In this document: positions 34,351-42,840 of the stretch, piece by piece | Layout: each line of letters begins with the position of its first letter | How positions within the stretch are numbered: the stretch's first letter is position 1 | Assembly: GCF_001698125.1 (NCBI RefSeq) | Contig: NZ_CP013854.1 | Span: 2,728,001-2,792,000, forward strand | DNA length: 64,000 nucleotides | Direction: 5' to 3' | From: Pseudonocardia sp. HH130630-07 | GTDB lineage: Bacteria > Actinomycetota > Actinomycetes > Mycobacteriales > Pseudonocardiaceae | Translations under genes and position numbers: made by a program | The notes under the pieces: model-generated | Databases searched by the model: none | Seen by the model: only the letters and a program-made list of their open reading frames with translations | What the model was told of the DNA's origin: nothing

Positions 34351-34953
34351 TCAGGTGCCGGCGAGGCGGCGCAGCTGGGCCGGGGTGTCCACGTCGTCCG
34401 GGGCGGCGACGTCGCCGCATTCGACGAGCTCCAGGTCCGGACGCCCGGCGAGGTAGTCACGGGCCCCCGCGTCGCCGGCCGCCGTCCCGACCACACCGGA
34501 CCAGTGGTCCCGGCCGAGCAGCACCGGGTGCCCGCCGACGCCGTCGTAGGCCGCCCGCCGCAACGACGAGTGGGTCGCGCCCTGCACCAGCCGGGCGATC
34601 GCCTCCGGCCCGACGCCGGGCAGGTCGACCAGGTGCACCAGCGCCGCCCCGGTGCCGGGCAGGTGGGTCAGCGCGCCGAGCCCACGGCGCAGCGAGGCGC
34701 CCATGCCCTCGTCCCAGTCCTCGGCGACGACGACACCCACGTCGCTGTCGTTCGTGCCCAGGCCCGCGGTGCGGAGCACGTCGGTGACGTCGTCGGCACG
34801 GGCACCGAGCACCACGGTGACCGGGCCGCAGCCACCGGCCTGCAGCGCCTTCACCGCACGTACCGCCAGCGGTTCGCCGTGCAGCCGCACCAGCGCCTTC
34901 GGAGTGCCCATCCGGCGGCCCGCACCCCCGGCGAGCAGGAGACCCGCGACCAC
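34351..34953 (-). CDS. MocA/MobA-like nucleotidyltransferase
   Basis: A 200-residue GT-A fold nucleotidyltransferase. VAGLLLAGGAGRRMGTPKAL is the nucleotide-binding loop (LAGGxSxRMGxxK). VVVAEDWDEGMGASLRRGL, LVHLVDLPGVGP and GVGGHPVLLGRDHW follow the molybdenum cofactor cytidylyltransferase (MocA, EC 2.7.7.76) pattern. MocA makes the cytosine dinucleotide form used by CO- and xanthine-dehydrogenase-type enzymes, which fits the nearby XdhC and CoxE-like genes. It starts 2 nt after the small protein encoded just upstream. Confidence 0.85.
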   Translation of the reverse strand: MVAGLLLAGGAGRRMGTPKALVRLHGEPLAVRAVKALQAGGCGPVTVVLGARADDVTDVLRTAGLGTNDSDVGVVVAEDWDEGMGASLRRGLGALTHLPGTGAALVHLVDLPGVGPEAIARLVQGATHSSLRRAAYDGVGGHPVLLGRDHWSGVVGTAAGDAGARDYLAGRPDLELVECGDVAAPDDVDTPAQLRRLAGT

Positions 34954-34955
34954 GG

Positions 34956-35138
34956 TCAGCGGTTGATCTCGGTGACGGGGTGCTCGTAGGGCACGCTGTC
35001 GATCGGGAACTCGACCTCACCGAACGGCGACATGTTGCCCTGCACGGTGCCCGTGAGCTCGGTCAGCGGGTGCTCGCCGTCCGGCAGCTGCGGCCAGTTC
35101 GGGTCGATCCGGTCCGGGTTGACGGGCTTCGCGGCCAT
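34956..35138 (-). CDS. 60-residue protein of unknown function, coupled to mocA
   Basis: The protein runs MAAKPVNPDRIDPNWPQLPD ... GEVEFPIDSVPYEHPVTEIN. It is acidic and Pro-rich, with no Cys and no membrane segment. GGAGG lies 6 nt before the ATG at 35138. It ends 2 nt before the mocA start, so both are translated from one message. I do not recognise a family. Confidence 0.65.
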   Translation of the reverse strand: MAAKPVNPDRIDPNWPQLPDGEHPLTELTGTVQGNMSPFGEVEFPIDSVPYEHPVTEINR

Positions 35139-35242
35139 CGGTTCCTCCAGCATCGGTGCCCGGCGGGGCCGGGGGCGGTGTCCCCGCCAGTATCCCCCGG
35201 CGGTGCCCCCTGTCCGCCCCGGTGCGGCTCCCGCCACCCGAC

Positions 35243-35248
35243 TACGCT
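35243..35248 (+). promoter_or_regulatory. Candidate -10 box of the helicase-associated gene (leaderless)
   Basis: TACGCT ends 7 nt before the GTG at 35256. No ribosome binding site is visible. Confidence 0.4.
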
Positions 35249-35255
35249 GGCAGTG

Positions 35256-37538
35256 GTGCAGACGTCGCTGGTCGAGTGGTTGCGGGAGCAGGACGACGGC
35301 TTCCTCGCCGCGCTGCTGCGCGCCCGCCCGGATCTCGCCGTGCCCCCGCCGGCCGACCTCACCGTGCTGGCGACCCGGGCGTCGATCCGGGCGTCGGTGC
35401 AGCGCGCCTGCGAGGACCTCGGCACCGTCGCGCTGACGGTGCTGGAGGCCCTGGTGCTGGCCGGTGCGGGCAGCGGCCCGGTGGACGGCACGACGACCGA
35501 GCGCGGCCCCCGCTGGTGGCTCGGCGCCGGGGTGGACGGGGCGACCTTCCGCGCCGGGCTCGCGCCGCTGCGGGACCTCGCCCTGGCCTGGGGCCCGGAC
35601 GACGGGCTCGCCGTGATCCCCGCGGCGTCCGAGGTGGTCGGCCAGTGGCCCGCGGGCCTCGGCCGGGACGGGAGCGGCGTCGTCGCGACGGTGGCGCTGG
35701 ACGAGCTGCTGGCCGGCGTCACCTCCGACGAGCGCCGGGTGCTGGAGGTGCTCGCCCAGGGACCGCCGATCGGGCGGTCCCGCGGAGCCTCGGAGGGATC
35801 CGGCCCGGTCGGCGCACTGGTGTCGAAGGGCCTGCTGGTGCGCCGCGACACCGAGACCGTCGAGCTGCCGCGCCAGGTGGCGCTCGCGCTGCGCGGGGAC
35901 CGGCCGATGGGCCGGGACGTCGACGTCACCCGGCCGGACGTCACCGTGCGCGAGCGGGACCCGAAGACGGTCGACGGCACCGGGGCGGGCGCGGCGCTGG
36001 AGTTCCTGCGCCGGGTGGACAAGGTGCTCGAGATGCTGGGTGCCGAGGCGCCGGGGGTGCTGCGTTCCGGCGGGTTCGGAGTGCGCGAACTGCGCCGCGC
36101 GGCGAAGGCGGCGGACACCGACGAGGCCACCGCCGCGCTGATCCTGGAGATCCTGCTCGGCGCCGACCTGATCGGCGACACCGAGTCGCTGACGCCGGAG
36201 TGGCTGCCGACCCCGGAGGCCGACGTCTGGGCGGCCGGCCCCGAGGAGTCCCGCTGGGCGGTGCTGGCCAGGACGTGGCTGGAGCTGCCGCGGCTGCCCG
36301 GCGTCGTCGGCCGCCGGGACGAGGCCGACAAGCCGGTCAACGCGCTCTCCGACGGCCCGCGCCGGCCGCCCGCGCCGCGGGACCGGCGCCGGATCCTGCA
36401 GGCGCTCGCCGACCTGCCGGACGGGACGGCCGTCGGGTCGGCCGAGGACCTCGCGCAGGTGCTCGCCTGGGCGGCGCCCCGGCGCGGCGGCCGGCTCCGC
36501 GACGAGATGGTCGGCTGGACGGTCGAGGAGGGGACGGTCATCGGGGTCGTCGCGCTCGACGCGATGACCACCGCCGGGCGGGTGCTCCTGGACCCGGCGA
36601 CCCGGGAGGCCCGGCACCCCACCGAGGCGGCCGCGGCCCTGCACGCCGCACTCCCCGCCCCGGTCGAGGAGATCCTGCTGCAGGCCGACCTCACCGCCGT
36701 CGCACCGGGCCGGTTGTCCGCGGACCTGGCGCACGAGCTCGCGGTGCTGGCCGACGTCGAATCCGCGGGTGGCGCGACGGTCTACCGCTTCACCGAGCAG
36801 AGCCTGCGCCGCGCGCTGGACACCGGCCGCACGGCCGAGGACGTGCGGGAGTTCCTGACCGCGCGCTCCCGGACCCCGGTGCCGCAGACGCTGACCTACC
36901 TCGTCGACGACGTCGCCCGCCGGCACGGACGGCTGCGCGGCGGCGCCGTGGCGAGCTTCCTGCGGTCCGACGAGGAGGTGCTGCTCTCCGAGGTGCTCGC
37001 GCACGAGGGCACCCGCGAGCTCGGGCTGCGCCGGATCGCGCCGACGGTCGTGGTGAGCGCCCTCCCGCTGGCCGAGGTGCTCGACGGCCTGCGTGCCGCC
37101 GGGTTCAGCCCGGCCGCGGAGGACGACGGGGGCGCGGTCCTGGACCTCAAGGCACGCGGCCGTCGTGCGGAGTCGCGGCGGCGCGGGGCCAACGCCCGTA
37201 CCGGCGGTGTCGTGCACGACGGGACCTCCGTGCGGGCCGAGGAGCTCGTCGAACGGCTGCGGGCCGGGGACGCGCTCGCCGGGGTGCGGCGCAGCGTCGC
37301 GGGACGGCGCGAGGCCACCGGCTCCACCGGCAATCTCGCCTCGTTGCAGGCGGCGGTGCGCGAGGGGCGGACCGTCTGGATCGGCTTCGTCGACGCCCAC
37401 GGTGTGGCCGGCGACCGGGTGCTGGCGCCGACATCGGTCGGTGGCGGCGTCGTCGAGGGCCGGGACATCATCAACGGTGAGCTGCGCCGGATCCAGCTGC
37501 ACCGGATCACGGCCATCGCCCAGGTCGAGTCGACCTAG
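35256..37538 (+). CDS. Helicase-associated domain protein (Rv0862c-like)
   Basis: A 760-residue protein without Walker motifs. It starts VQTSLVEWLREQDDGFLAAL, has several winged-helix-like segments (RVLEVLAQGPPIGRSRGASE, GFGVRELRRAAKAADTDEAT) and in the middle a stretch resembling the XPB/Ssl2 helicase-associated region (LLQADLTAVAPGRLSADLAH). The C-terminus (REGRTVWIGFVDAHGVAGDR) is WYL-like. In M. tuberculosis the homologue lies beside the XPB helicase gene ercc3. Here XPB is 10.6 kb away. Start is GTG 35256 (GTG 35253 adjacent). The stop TAG lies inside the IS target duplication. Confidence 0.8.
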   Translation: MQTSLVEWLREQDDGFLAALLRARPDLAVPPPADLTVLATRASIRASVQRACEDLGTVALTVLEALVLAGAGSGPVDGTTTERGPRWWLGAGVDGATFRAGLAPLRDLALAWGPDDGLAVIPAASEVVGQWPAGLGRDGSGVVATVALDELLAGVTSDERRVLEVLAQGPPIGRSRGASEGSGPVGALVSKGLLVRRDTETVELPRQVALALRGDRPMGRDVDVTRPDVTVRERDPKTVDGTGAGAALEFLRRVDKVLEMLGAEAPGVLRSGGFGVRELRRAAKAADTDEATAALILEILLGADLIGDTESLTPEWLPTPEADVWAAGPEESRWAVLARTWLELPRLPGVVGRRDEADKPVNALSDGPRRPPAPRDRRRILQALADLPDGTAVGSAEDLAQVLAWAAPRRGGRLRDEMVGWTVEEGTVIGVVALDAMTTAGRVLLDPATREARHPTEAAAALHAALPAPVEEILLQADLTAVAPGRLSADLAHELAVLADVESAGGATVYRFTEQSLRRALDTGRTAEDVREFLTARSRTPVPQTLTYLVDDVARRHGRLRGGAVASFLRSDEEVLLSEVLAHEGTRELGLRRIAPTVVVSALPLAEVLDGLRAAGFSPAAEDDGGAVLDLKARGRRAESRRRGANARTGGVVHDGTSVRAEELVERLRAGDALAGVRRSVAGRREATGSTGNLASLQAAVREGRTVWIGFVDAHGVAGDRVLAPTSVGGGVVEGRDIINGELRRIQLHRITAIAQVEST

Positions 37539-38478
37539 GGCGTGTCTCCCAGATAGGCGGACCGGGGTGCGCGATGCTTGATCGGTGCCGCGTACCGCTG
37601 TCCTGACTGATGCCCAGTGGGCCCGTCTGGCGCCGCTGTTGCCCTCCTCCGAGGGTCGTCGCGGGCGCCCGTTCCGCGATGACCGCCGGGTGCTCGAGGG
37701 GATCATCTACCGGTATCGGTGCGGGCTTCCCTGGCGCGACGTCCCAGCCGAGTTCGGGCCGTGGCAGACGTTGTGGAAGCGGCACCGCCGCTACAGCGGC
37801 GACGGCACCTGGGACCACATCCTGGCTGCTCTTCTGATCGAGGCCGACGCCGCCGAGGTGCTCGGGTGGGCGGTCAGCGTGGACTCCACGATCATCCGTG
37901 CCCACCAGCACGCCGCGACCCTCAAGCGCGACACAGGGGGCCGGATCGAACTACACGAATCTGCTCGCCGAACCAGCAGATCACGCGCTGGGACGGTCCC
38001 GCGGAGGGCTGTCGACGAAGATCCACCAGCTCGTTGACGGGCACGGCCGCCCGCTGGTGGTCCTCCTCGGCCCCGGCCAGGGCGGCGACTCGCCAATGTT
38101 TCCGCACCTGATGGCGCGCCTGAGCATCGCCCGACCGGGCCCGGGACGACCCCGGACCCGGCCCGAACGCGTGCGCGCGGACAAGGCCTACTCCTCACGC
38201 GCGATCCGCCGGCACCTGCGCGAGCGCCGGATCATCGCTGTCATTCCGGAGCCCTCTGACCAGCAGGGACACCGCAAACGACGGGGCTCACGCGGTGGCC
38301 GACCGCCCGCATTCGATCCGGTCGACTACCGAAACCGCAACGTCGTCGAGTGCGGGTTCTGCCACGTCAAGCAGTGGCGCGGGCTGGCCACCCGTTACGA
38401 CAAGCTCGCCCTGACCTTCCGCGGCGGCGCCGTCCTGAAGGCGATCGTCACCTGGCTCCGCGCATTGGGAGACACACC
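37539..38478 (+). mobile_element. IS5-family element, about 940 bp, flanked by CTAG
   Basis: The ends GGCGTGTCTCCCA (37539) and GGTGTGTCTCCCA (complement, ending 38478) form imperfect inverted repeats. CTAG occurs at 37535-37538 and 38479-38482, consistent with a 4-bp (or overlapping 2-3 bp) target duplication. It carries a two-frame transposase gene. It lies between a helicase-associated gene and a monooxygenase remnant whose stop codons are in the same CTAG. Confidence 0.88.
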
Positions 38479-38482
38479 CTAG
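37585..38482 (+). CDS. IS5-family transposase in two overlapping frames
   Basis: The first frame encodes MPRTAVLTDAQWARLAPLLP ... GLPWRDVPAEFGPWQTLWKR ... WAVSVDSTIIRAHQHAATLK with the first catalytic Asp in VDSTIIRAHQ. The second frame gives EPADHALGRSRGGLSTKIHQ ... ADKAYSSRAIRRHLRERRII (second Asp) ... YRNRNVVECGFCHVKQWRGL (Glu) to LRALGDTP. They overlap; joining needs a +1 (or -2) shift near the G5 run at 37936-37940. Two-frame transposases made by programmed frameshifting are common in the IS427-like group, but decay cannot be excluded. The stop TAG lies in the duplicated CTAG. Confidence 0.85.
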
Positions 38483-39420
38483 TCGCCGGCCCCGGCGGCG
38501 AGCAGTTCGGCCCGCACCCGCCACGCCGCGGCCGGATCGTCGCCGCGCCAGGCGACGACGCCGTCGGGGCGCAGCAGCACGCACTCCCGCGGGCCGAGGA
38601 AGTCGGCGCCGCCGTCGTCGCCGGTGAGCACCGCCCAGCCGGGGCCGGCGAGGTCCAGGGTGGACCGGCCGCCGGGGAGCCTGCGGTGCGGTACCCGGGT
38701 GCCGACCCGCCCGGCGGGGGCGAACGTGGTGACCGGTTCGGGATCGGGACGCCCGCCGTGCCGGACCGCGCCCGCCAGGTACTGGGTGCCGCCCGCGGCG
38801 AGCACGAACGGGTCGGCGAGCGCCGGATCGGGCGCCGCGTCCGGCCCGTGCACGCGCCCGGCCCGCCGGGTCGACTGGTCGGCGACGAAGACCGCGGCCG
38901 GACGGCGTTCGGCGTCGTGGGCGTCGAGCAGCGCGGGACCGGCCTCCCCGTGCAGGACGGTGGCGAGCATCCAGCCGAGACCGTGCGCGTCCGCGATGCC
39001 GGTGTTGGCACCCATCGCGGCCCAGGGCGGCATGACGTGTGCGGCGTCCCCGACCAGGAACACCCGGCCCACGCCGAACCGGTCCGCGACCAGCGACTCG
39101 GGCCGCCAGGCGAGCACGTCGACCACCTCCAGGTCCGGCACGGGTGCGCCGATCGCGTTCCGCAGAACGGCCGGCCAGTCCCGGGTGGCCGGATCCGCCC
39201 CCGGCGGGGCACCGGTCATGAACACCCACCGGTACCGCCCGTCGACCGAGGCCAGCGCGCCGGTGGCCGCCGGATGGTCGATCCGGCAGAGGTTGAACGC
39301 GCGCCCGCCGAGGACGTCGCCGAGATCGGCCCGGAAGCAGACCGAGACGCCGGGCTCGCCGACCGGCCCGGGACCGGAGCGGGTGATGCCGAGCGACTCG
39401 CGCACCGGGCTGCGCGCCGT
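38479..39420 (-). pseudogene. FAD-dependent aromatic monooxygenase, N-terminus deleted
   Basis: About 310 residues remain. They start in what is normally the middle of the protein: ARSPVRESLGITRSGPGPVG ... GEPGVSVCFRADLGDVLGG. The second FAD motif VGRVFLVGDAAHVMPPWAAM (GD) and GANTGIADAHGLGWMLATVL are present, as is the thioredoxin-like C-terminal domain. The first GxGxxG Rossmann segment and about 150 residues are missing. The coding sequence ends abruptly at about 39420, where a TetR fragment begins on the other strand. An internal GTG at 39405 could start a 308-residue fragment, but it would lack FAD binding. Confidence 0.8.
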
Positions 39421-39569
39421 ACCTGGAACGGATCGCCGCCGCCGGCGCCCATCCGCACTTCAGCGCCTGGGCCGCCGACCCGGACCGGCTCCGGGCCGCG
39501 CCGCAGGGCTTCGCCGAGGTGCTGGAGTGGCTCCTCACCGGGCTGCAGACCCGGATCGGGCGCGACTGA
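39420..39569 (+). pseudogene. TetR/AcrR-family regulator, C-terminal fragment
   Basis: 49 codons, YLERIAAAGAHPHFSAWAAD ... FAEVLEWLLTGLQTRIGRD, then TGA. This matches the C-terminal end of TetR proteins with the effector domain closing helix. No start codon, ribosome binding site or HTH is present upstream; the sequence joins directly to the truncated monooxygenase. The original genes were probably divergent, and one deletion removed both 5' ends with the promoter region. Confidence 0.75.
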
Positions 39570-40413
39570 TCAGCGCGGTCGCGGGCGGGCCGGGCCGGCG
39601 GCGGCCCACGAGGCGAGCAGGCGCAGGCCGTCGCGGGCCGGGGTACCCGGGGCGGCGGTCAGCGCGATGAGGTGCTGGTCCGGGTCGGCGGCGTCGCTCA
39701 GCGTCGACCAGTCGAGGTCCAGCTCGCCGGCCACCGGATGGCGGAGGGTCTTCGTCCCCGCCGTGCGCCGGAGGACCCGGTGCTCGGCCCACCACCGCCG
39801 GAAGTCCGGGTCCTGCACGGACAGCTCGCCGACCAGCGCGGTCAGCGCCGGATCCCCCGGGTCCGCGGCGGCCTCCTTCCGCAGTTGCGCGACGCAGGAC
39901 CGCGCGACGTGCTCCCAGTCGACGTACAGCGCGCACGACGGGATCGAGGAAGACCAGCCGGACGAAGGTGCGCCGGTCCGCAGGCAGCGCGGCGAAGTCG
40001 GTGAACAACGCCGCGGCCAGCGGGTTCCAGGCCAGGACCTGGGTGCGCCTGCCCAGCACGAGCGCGGGGGTGTCGGTGAGGTCGTCGAGCAGGTGCTGCA
40101 ACGGCGGCCGGACCCGCCCGGCCGGACGGCGGCGCGGCGATGCGCCGTCCCTGCCGGAGAGCTCGAAGAGATGGGCCCGCTCGTCACCGGTCAGTCGCAG
40201 GACCCGGGCCAGTGCGTCCAGCACCGGCTCGGCCGCCCGGCGCCTGCCCTGCTCCAGACGGGTGTAGTAGTCGGGGCTGATCGAGGCCAGCAGCGCGACC
40301 TCCTCCCGGCGCAGGCCGGGGACGCGCCGCCGTCCGTCGTCGACGATCCCGGCCGCGGCCGGGTCCACCCTGCGGCGTCGCGCCCTGAGGAAGTCACCGA
40401 GTTCGCTGCCCAT
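39570..40413 (-). pseudogene. Helix-turn-helix regulator with MmyB-type domain, frameshifted
   Basis: The first frame runs MGSELGDFLRARRRRVDPAA ... RRVPGLRREEVALLASISPD (HTH) ... QVLAWNPLAAALFTDFAALP ... TFVRLVFLDPVVR. The rest, LYVDWEHVARSCVAQLRKEA ... ELSVQDPDFRRWWAEHRVLR ... LRHPVAGELDLDWSTL, continues in another frame. The family has four residues between DP and LY where here the frame is lost, so a 2-bp loss within the GCGCGC at 39929-39934 is likely. It is divergent from the hydrolase gene, a usual partner for this regulator type. Either a pseudogene or an assembly error. Confidence 0.82.
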
Positions 40414-40501
40414 CCGGCCGAGTCTCGCAGCACCCCGCCCGGCCGGGGGAGGACAGCTCTGGCCCACGCCGGGCCGGGTGCACCGGCCGAGACTGGACGG
40501 C

Positions 40502-41401
40502 ATGCGGATCGACGTGACCTTCCCGAGCAACGGCCTCGCGCTGGCCGGGACCCTCCTCCTGCCCGACGCGCCCGCCGGGCGACCGTTCCCGGCCGTCGTC
40601 GTCGGCCATCCGAGCGGCGGGGTCAAGGAGCAGACGGCGAGCATCTACGCCGGACGCCTGGTCCGCGCGGGGTTCGCCACGCTGGTGTTCGACGCCGCGT
40701 ACCAGGGCGAGAGCGAGGGCGAACCCCGTGGCCTGGAGGACCCGTTCCAGCGGGCCGAGGACGTGAAGGCCGCGGTCGGTTACCTGAGCGCGCGCGACGA
40801 CGTCGATCCGGGCCGGATCGGCGCGCTGGGGATCTGCGCCTCCGGCGGGTACGTGCCCTACGCCGCCCAGACCGACCTGCGGATCCGGGCGGTGGCCACG
40901 GTGAGCGCGGGTGACCTGGGCACCGTCATGCGCGACGGGCTGGGCGGCGGCCAGAGCCCGGAGACGACGCGGGCGCTGCTCGAACGGGCCGGTGCCGCGC
41001 GCACCGCCGAGGCGCGGGGGGAGGGGATCCACCGGCAGGAGTGGATCACCGACGCCGTGGACGCGGAGACCTACGAGTACTACCGCACCCCGCGCGGACA
41101 CCATCCGCGGGCGGTGCAGCCCTGGCCGGTGCGCAACCTCGACCAGATCATCCAGTACGACTCCTACGCCCTGGTCCGGCTCATCGCGCCGCGCCCGCTG
41201 CTGATGATCGTCGGGTCGGCGGCGGACACGGCCTACATCAGCCGGGCGGCCGTCGAACGAGCGGCCGAGCCGAAACGGCTGGTCGTGGTCGACGGCGCCA
41301 CCCACGTGTCGCTCTACGACGTCGACGAGCACGTCACCGCCGCCGTCGCCGAACTGGCGCCGTTCTTCGCGACCCACCTGGCCGCGCCCGGGGCCGCCTG
41401 A
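40502..41401 (+). CDS. Alpha/beta hydrolase (dienelactone hydrolase-like)
   Basis: A 299-residue alpha/beta hydrolase. PAVVVGHPSGGVKEQTASIY contains the oxyanion HPSGG region. The nucleophile elbow is GALGICASGGYVPYAA: GxCxS, so a Cys sits where Ser is usual. LLMIVGSAADTAYIS includes the acidic residue and DGATHVSLYD the catalytic His. FDAAYQGESEGEPRGLEDP and PRGHHPRAVQPWP are typical of the YcjY-like group. It is divergent from a MmyB-type HTH regulator gene, now frameshifted, which probably controlled it. The substrate is unknown. Confidence 0.85.
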   Translation: MRIDVTFPSNGLALAGTLLLPDAPAGRPFPAVVVGHPSGGVKEQTASIYAGRLVRAGFATLVFDAAYQGESEGEPRGLEDPFQRAEDVKAAVGYLSARDDVDPGRIGALGICASGGYVPYAAQTDLRIRAVATVSAGDLGTVMRDGLGGGQSPETTRALLERAGAARTAEARGEGIHRQEWITDAVDAETYEYYRTPRGHHPRAVQPWPVRNLDQIIQYDSYALVRLIAPRPLLMIVGSAADTAYISRAAVERAAEPKRLVVVDGATHVSLYDVDEHVTAAVAELAPFFATHLAAPGAA

Positions 41402-41424
41402 CGGGACCCCCGGACAACACCGAG

Positions 41425-41466
41425 CGGGCCGCGTGACACCCGACCCGGCGGGTGTCACGCGGCCCG
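41425..41466. terminator. Perfect 18-bp stem terminator between convergent genes
   Basis: CGGGCCGCGTGACACCCG pairs perfectly with its complement around the 6-nt loop ACCCGG. It separates the hydrolase gene from the conservon GTPase gene and probably ends both transcripts. Confidence 0.8.
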
Positions 41467-41497
41467 CCCGTACGGTCGCGGTCGCGGTACAGCGGCC

Positions 41498-42115
41498 TCA
41501 GCGGGCGCCGGCGGCCATCCGCTGGTGCATCGCGTGCTGGACCAGGGCGATCAGCGTCTCCTTGGTCGACTGCCGCTGCCGGGCGTCGCAGACGACCATC
41601 GGCACCGCCGGGTCGATCGACATCGCCTCCCGGATGTCCTCCAGCCCGTGCTGCAGGCGGCCGTCGAACGCGTTCACCCCCACCACGTAGGGGAGACTGC
41701 GGTCCTCGAAGAAGTCGATCGCCGCGAACGAGTCGGCCAGCCTGCGGGTGTCGACCAGGACGACGGCGCCGATCGCGCCGCGGACCAGGTCGTCCCACAT
41801 GAACCAGAAGCGCTGCTGCCCCGGCGTCCCGAACAGGTACAGGACGAGGTCGGAGTCCAGCGAGACCCGGCCGAAGTCCATCGCGACCGTCGTCGAACGC
41901 TTGTTGGGGGTGGCCGAGAGGTCGTCGTGCGACGAGCTCGCCTCGGTCATCACGGCTTCGGTGGTCAGCGGCATGATCTCCGAGACCGACCCGACGAACG
42001 TGGTCTTCCCGACGCCGAACCCGCCGGCCACAACGATCTTGGCCGACATCGTCGCCGCGCGGGCCGGGCCGGCAGCTGCTTGATGCGGCTGAGGCCTAGA
42101 GCCGACGGAGTCCAC
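41498..42115 (-). CDS. Conservon GTP/ATP-binding protein (CvnD-type)
   Basis: A 205-residue small GTPase-like protein. The P-loop is IVVAGGFGVGKTTFVGSVSE, followed by the EctA-independent family section TEAVMTEASSSHDDL. The G3-type DFGRVSLDSDLVLYLFGTPG (with GTPGQQRFWFMW) replaces DxxG, and GVNAFDGR stands in for NKxD. These are hallmarks of the fourth conservon gene. The start at 42115 lies 20 nt inside the DUF742 gene. Function: part of a GPCR-like signalling complex, known mainly from Streptomyces. Confidence 0.92.
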   Translation of the reverse strand: MDSVGSRPQPHQAAAGPARAATMSAKIVVAGGFGVGKTTFVGSVSEIMPLTTEAVMTEASSSHDDLSATPNKRSTTVAMDFGRVSLDSDLVLYLFGTPGQQRFWFMWDDLVRGAIGAVVLVDTRRLADSFAAIDFFEDRSLPYVVGVNAFDGRLQHGLEDIREAMSIDPAVPMVVCDARQRQSTKETLIALVQHAMHQRMAAGAR

Positions 42116-42764
42116 TCAACACCCTTTCCATCAGCGCGAGGTCCGGCACGTTGCCGGGGGTGCTCGCGGTCTGGTGAACGGTCACCGTGCCGCTCGAGGC
42201 CATGTCCCCGAGCAACACCCGGGCCACGCCCAGGGGAAGCGACAGCAGCGCCGCGACCTCCGCCACCGAGCGGGTCTGCTCGACCAGGAGATCGGCGACG
42301 GAACGGTGCTCCATCGGCAGCTGTTCCAGCTGGCTGAGGGCACGGTTGCTGACCGAGACCAGGGTCTCGATCGCAAGCTCGTAGCCCGACTTGGTCCGCC
42401 CGCGCGTCCAGGCATAGGGCCGGACGAAGGACGCACCGCCCTCCGCCGGTGGCGCCGGAGCCGGAGCGCCCGGCGGTGGCGGTGGCGGCGGGGGTGGAAC
42501 GATCTCGGGCTCGGCCGGGACCGGCCGGTAGCCCTGCGGGTTGGTACCGCGGCCGTACGGACCGGTCATCTCGACCGGCGCGGGCGGAGGTGCGGGTGCG
42601 GGCGCGGCGGGCGGACGGTCCACCGGGGCCTCCGGCTGCTCGTCCTCCTGCCGGTCGCGTCCCCAGCGGCGCTTCTTCGGCTTGCGCTTCGAGTCCAGGC
42701 TGAACCCGTTCATGACGTCGGCGAACGTGGGCTCGGGCCCAGACCCCCCCGGGTCCTGGGTCAT
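42096..42764 (-). CDS. DUF742 protein (CvnC-type)
   Basis: A 222-residue protein. The first 105 residues are Pro-rich (with a run of ten prolines and Gly) and basic. The C-terminal DUF742 domain starts SFVRPYAWTRGRTKSGYELA and has LETLVSVSNRALSQLEQLPM-like and RSVAEVAALLSLPLGVARVL winged-helix-like segments. It lies between the roadblock and GTPase genes, as in other conservons. Overlap with the GTPase gene indicates coupled translation. Confidence 0.92.
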   Translation of the reverse strand: MTQDPGGSGPEPTFADVMNGFSLDSKRKPKKRRWGRDRQEDEQPEAPVDRPPAAPAPAPPPAPVEMTGPYGRGTNPQGYRPVPAEPEIVPPPPPPPPPGAPAPAPPAEGGASFVRPYAWTRGRTKSGYELAIETLVSVSNRALSQLEQLPMEHRSVADLLVEQTRSVAEVAALLSLPLGVARVLLGDMASSGTVTVHQTASTPGNVPDLALMERVLSGLRRL

Positions 42765-42840
42765 CGGATCTCACCCGCTCTGGTCGATCGTCGGCTGCGG
42801 CGCATGACGGTATCGCCTCGGTCGTCGCTTCGGTCCGGGC

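Noticed and set aside
37585..38482. Calling the IS5 transposase a pseudogene
   Set aside because: Two-frame transposases joined by frameshifting are known in this IS group and both halves have intact DDE residues, so decay is not the only reading.
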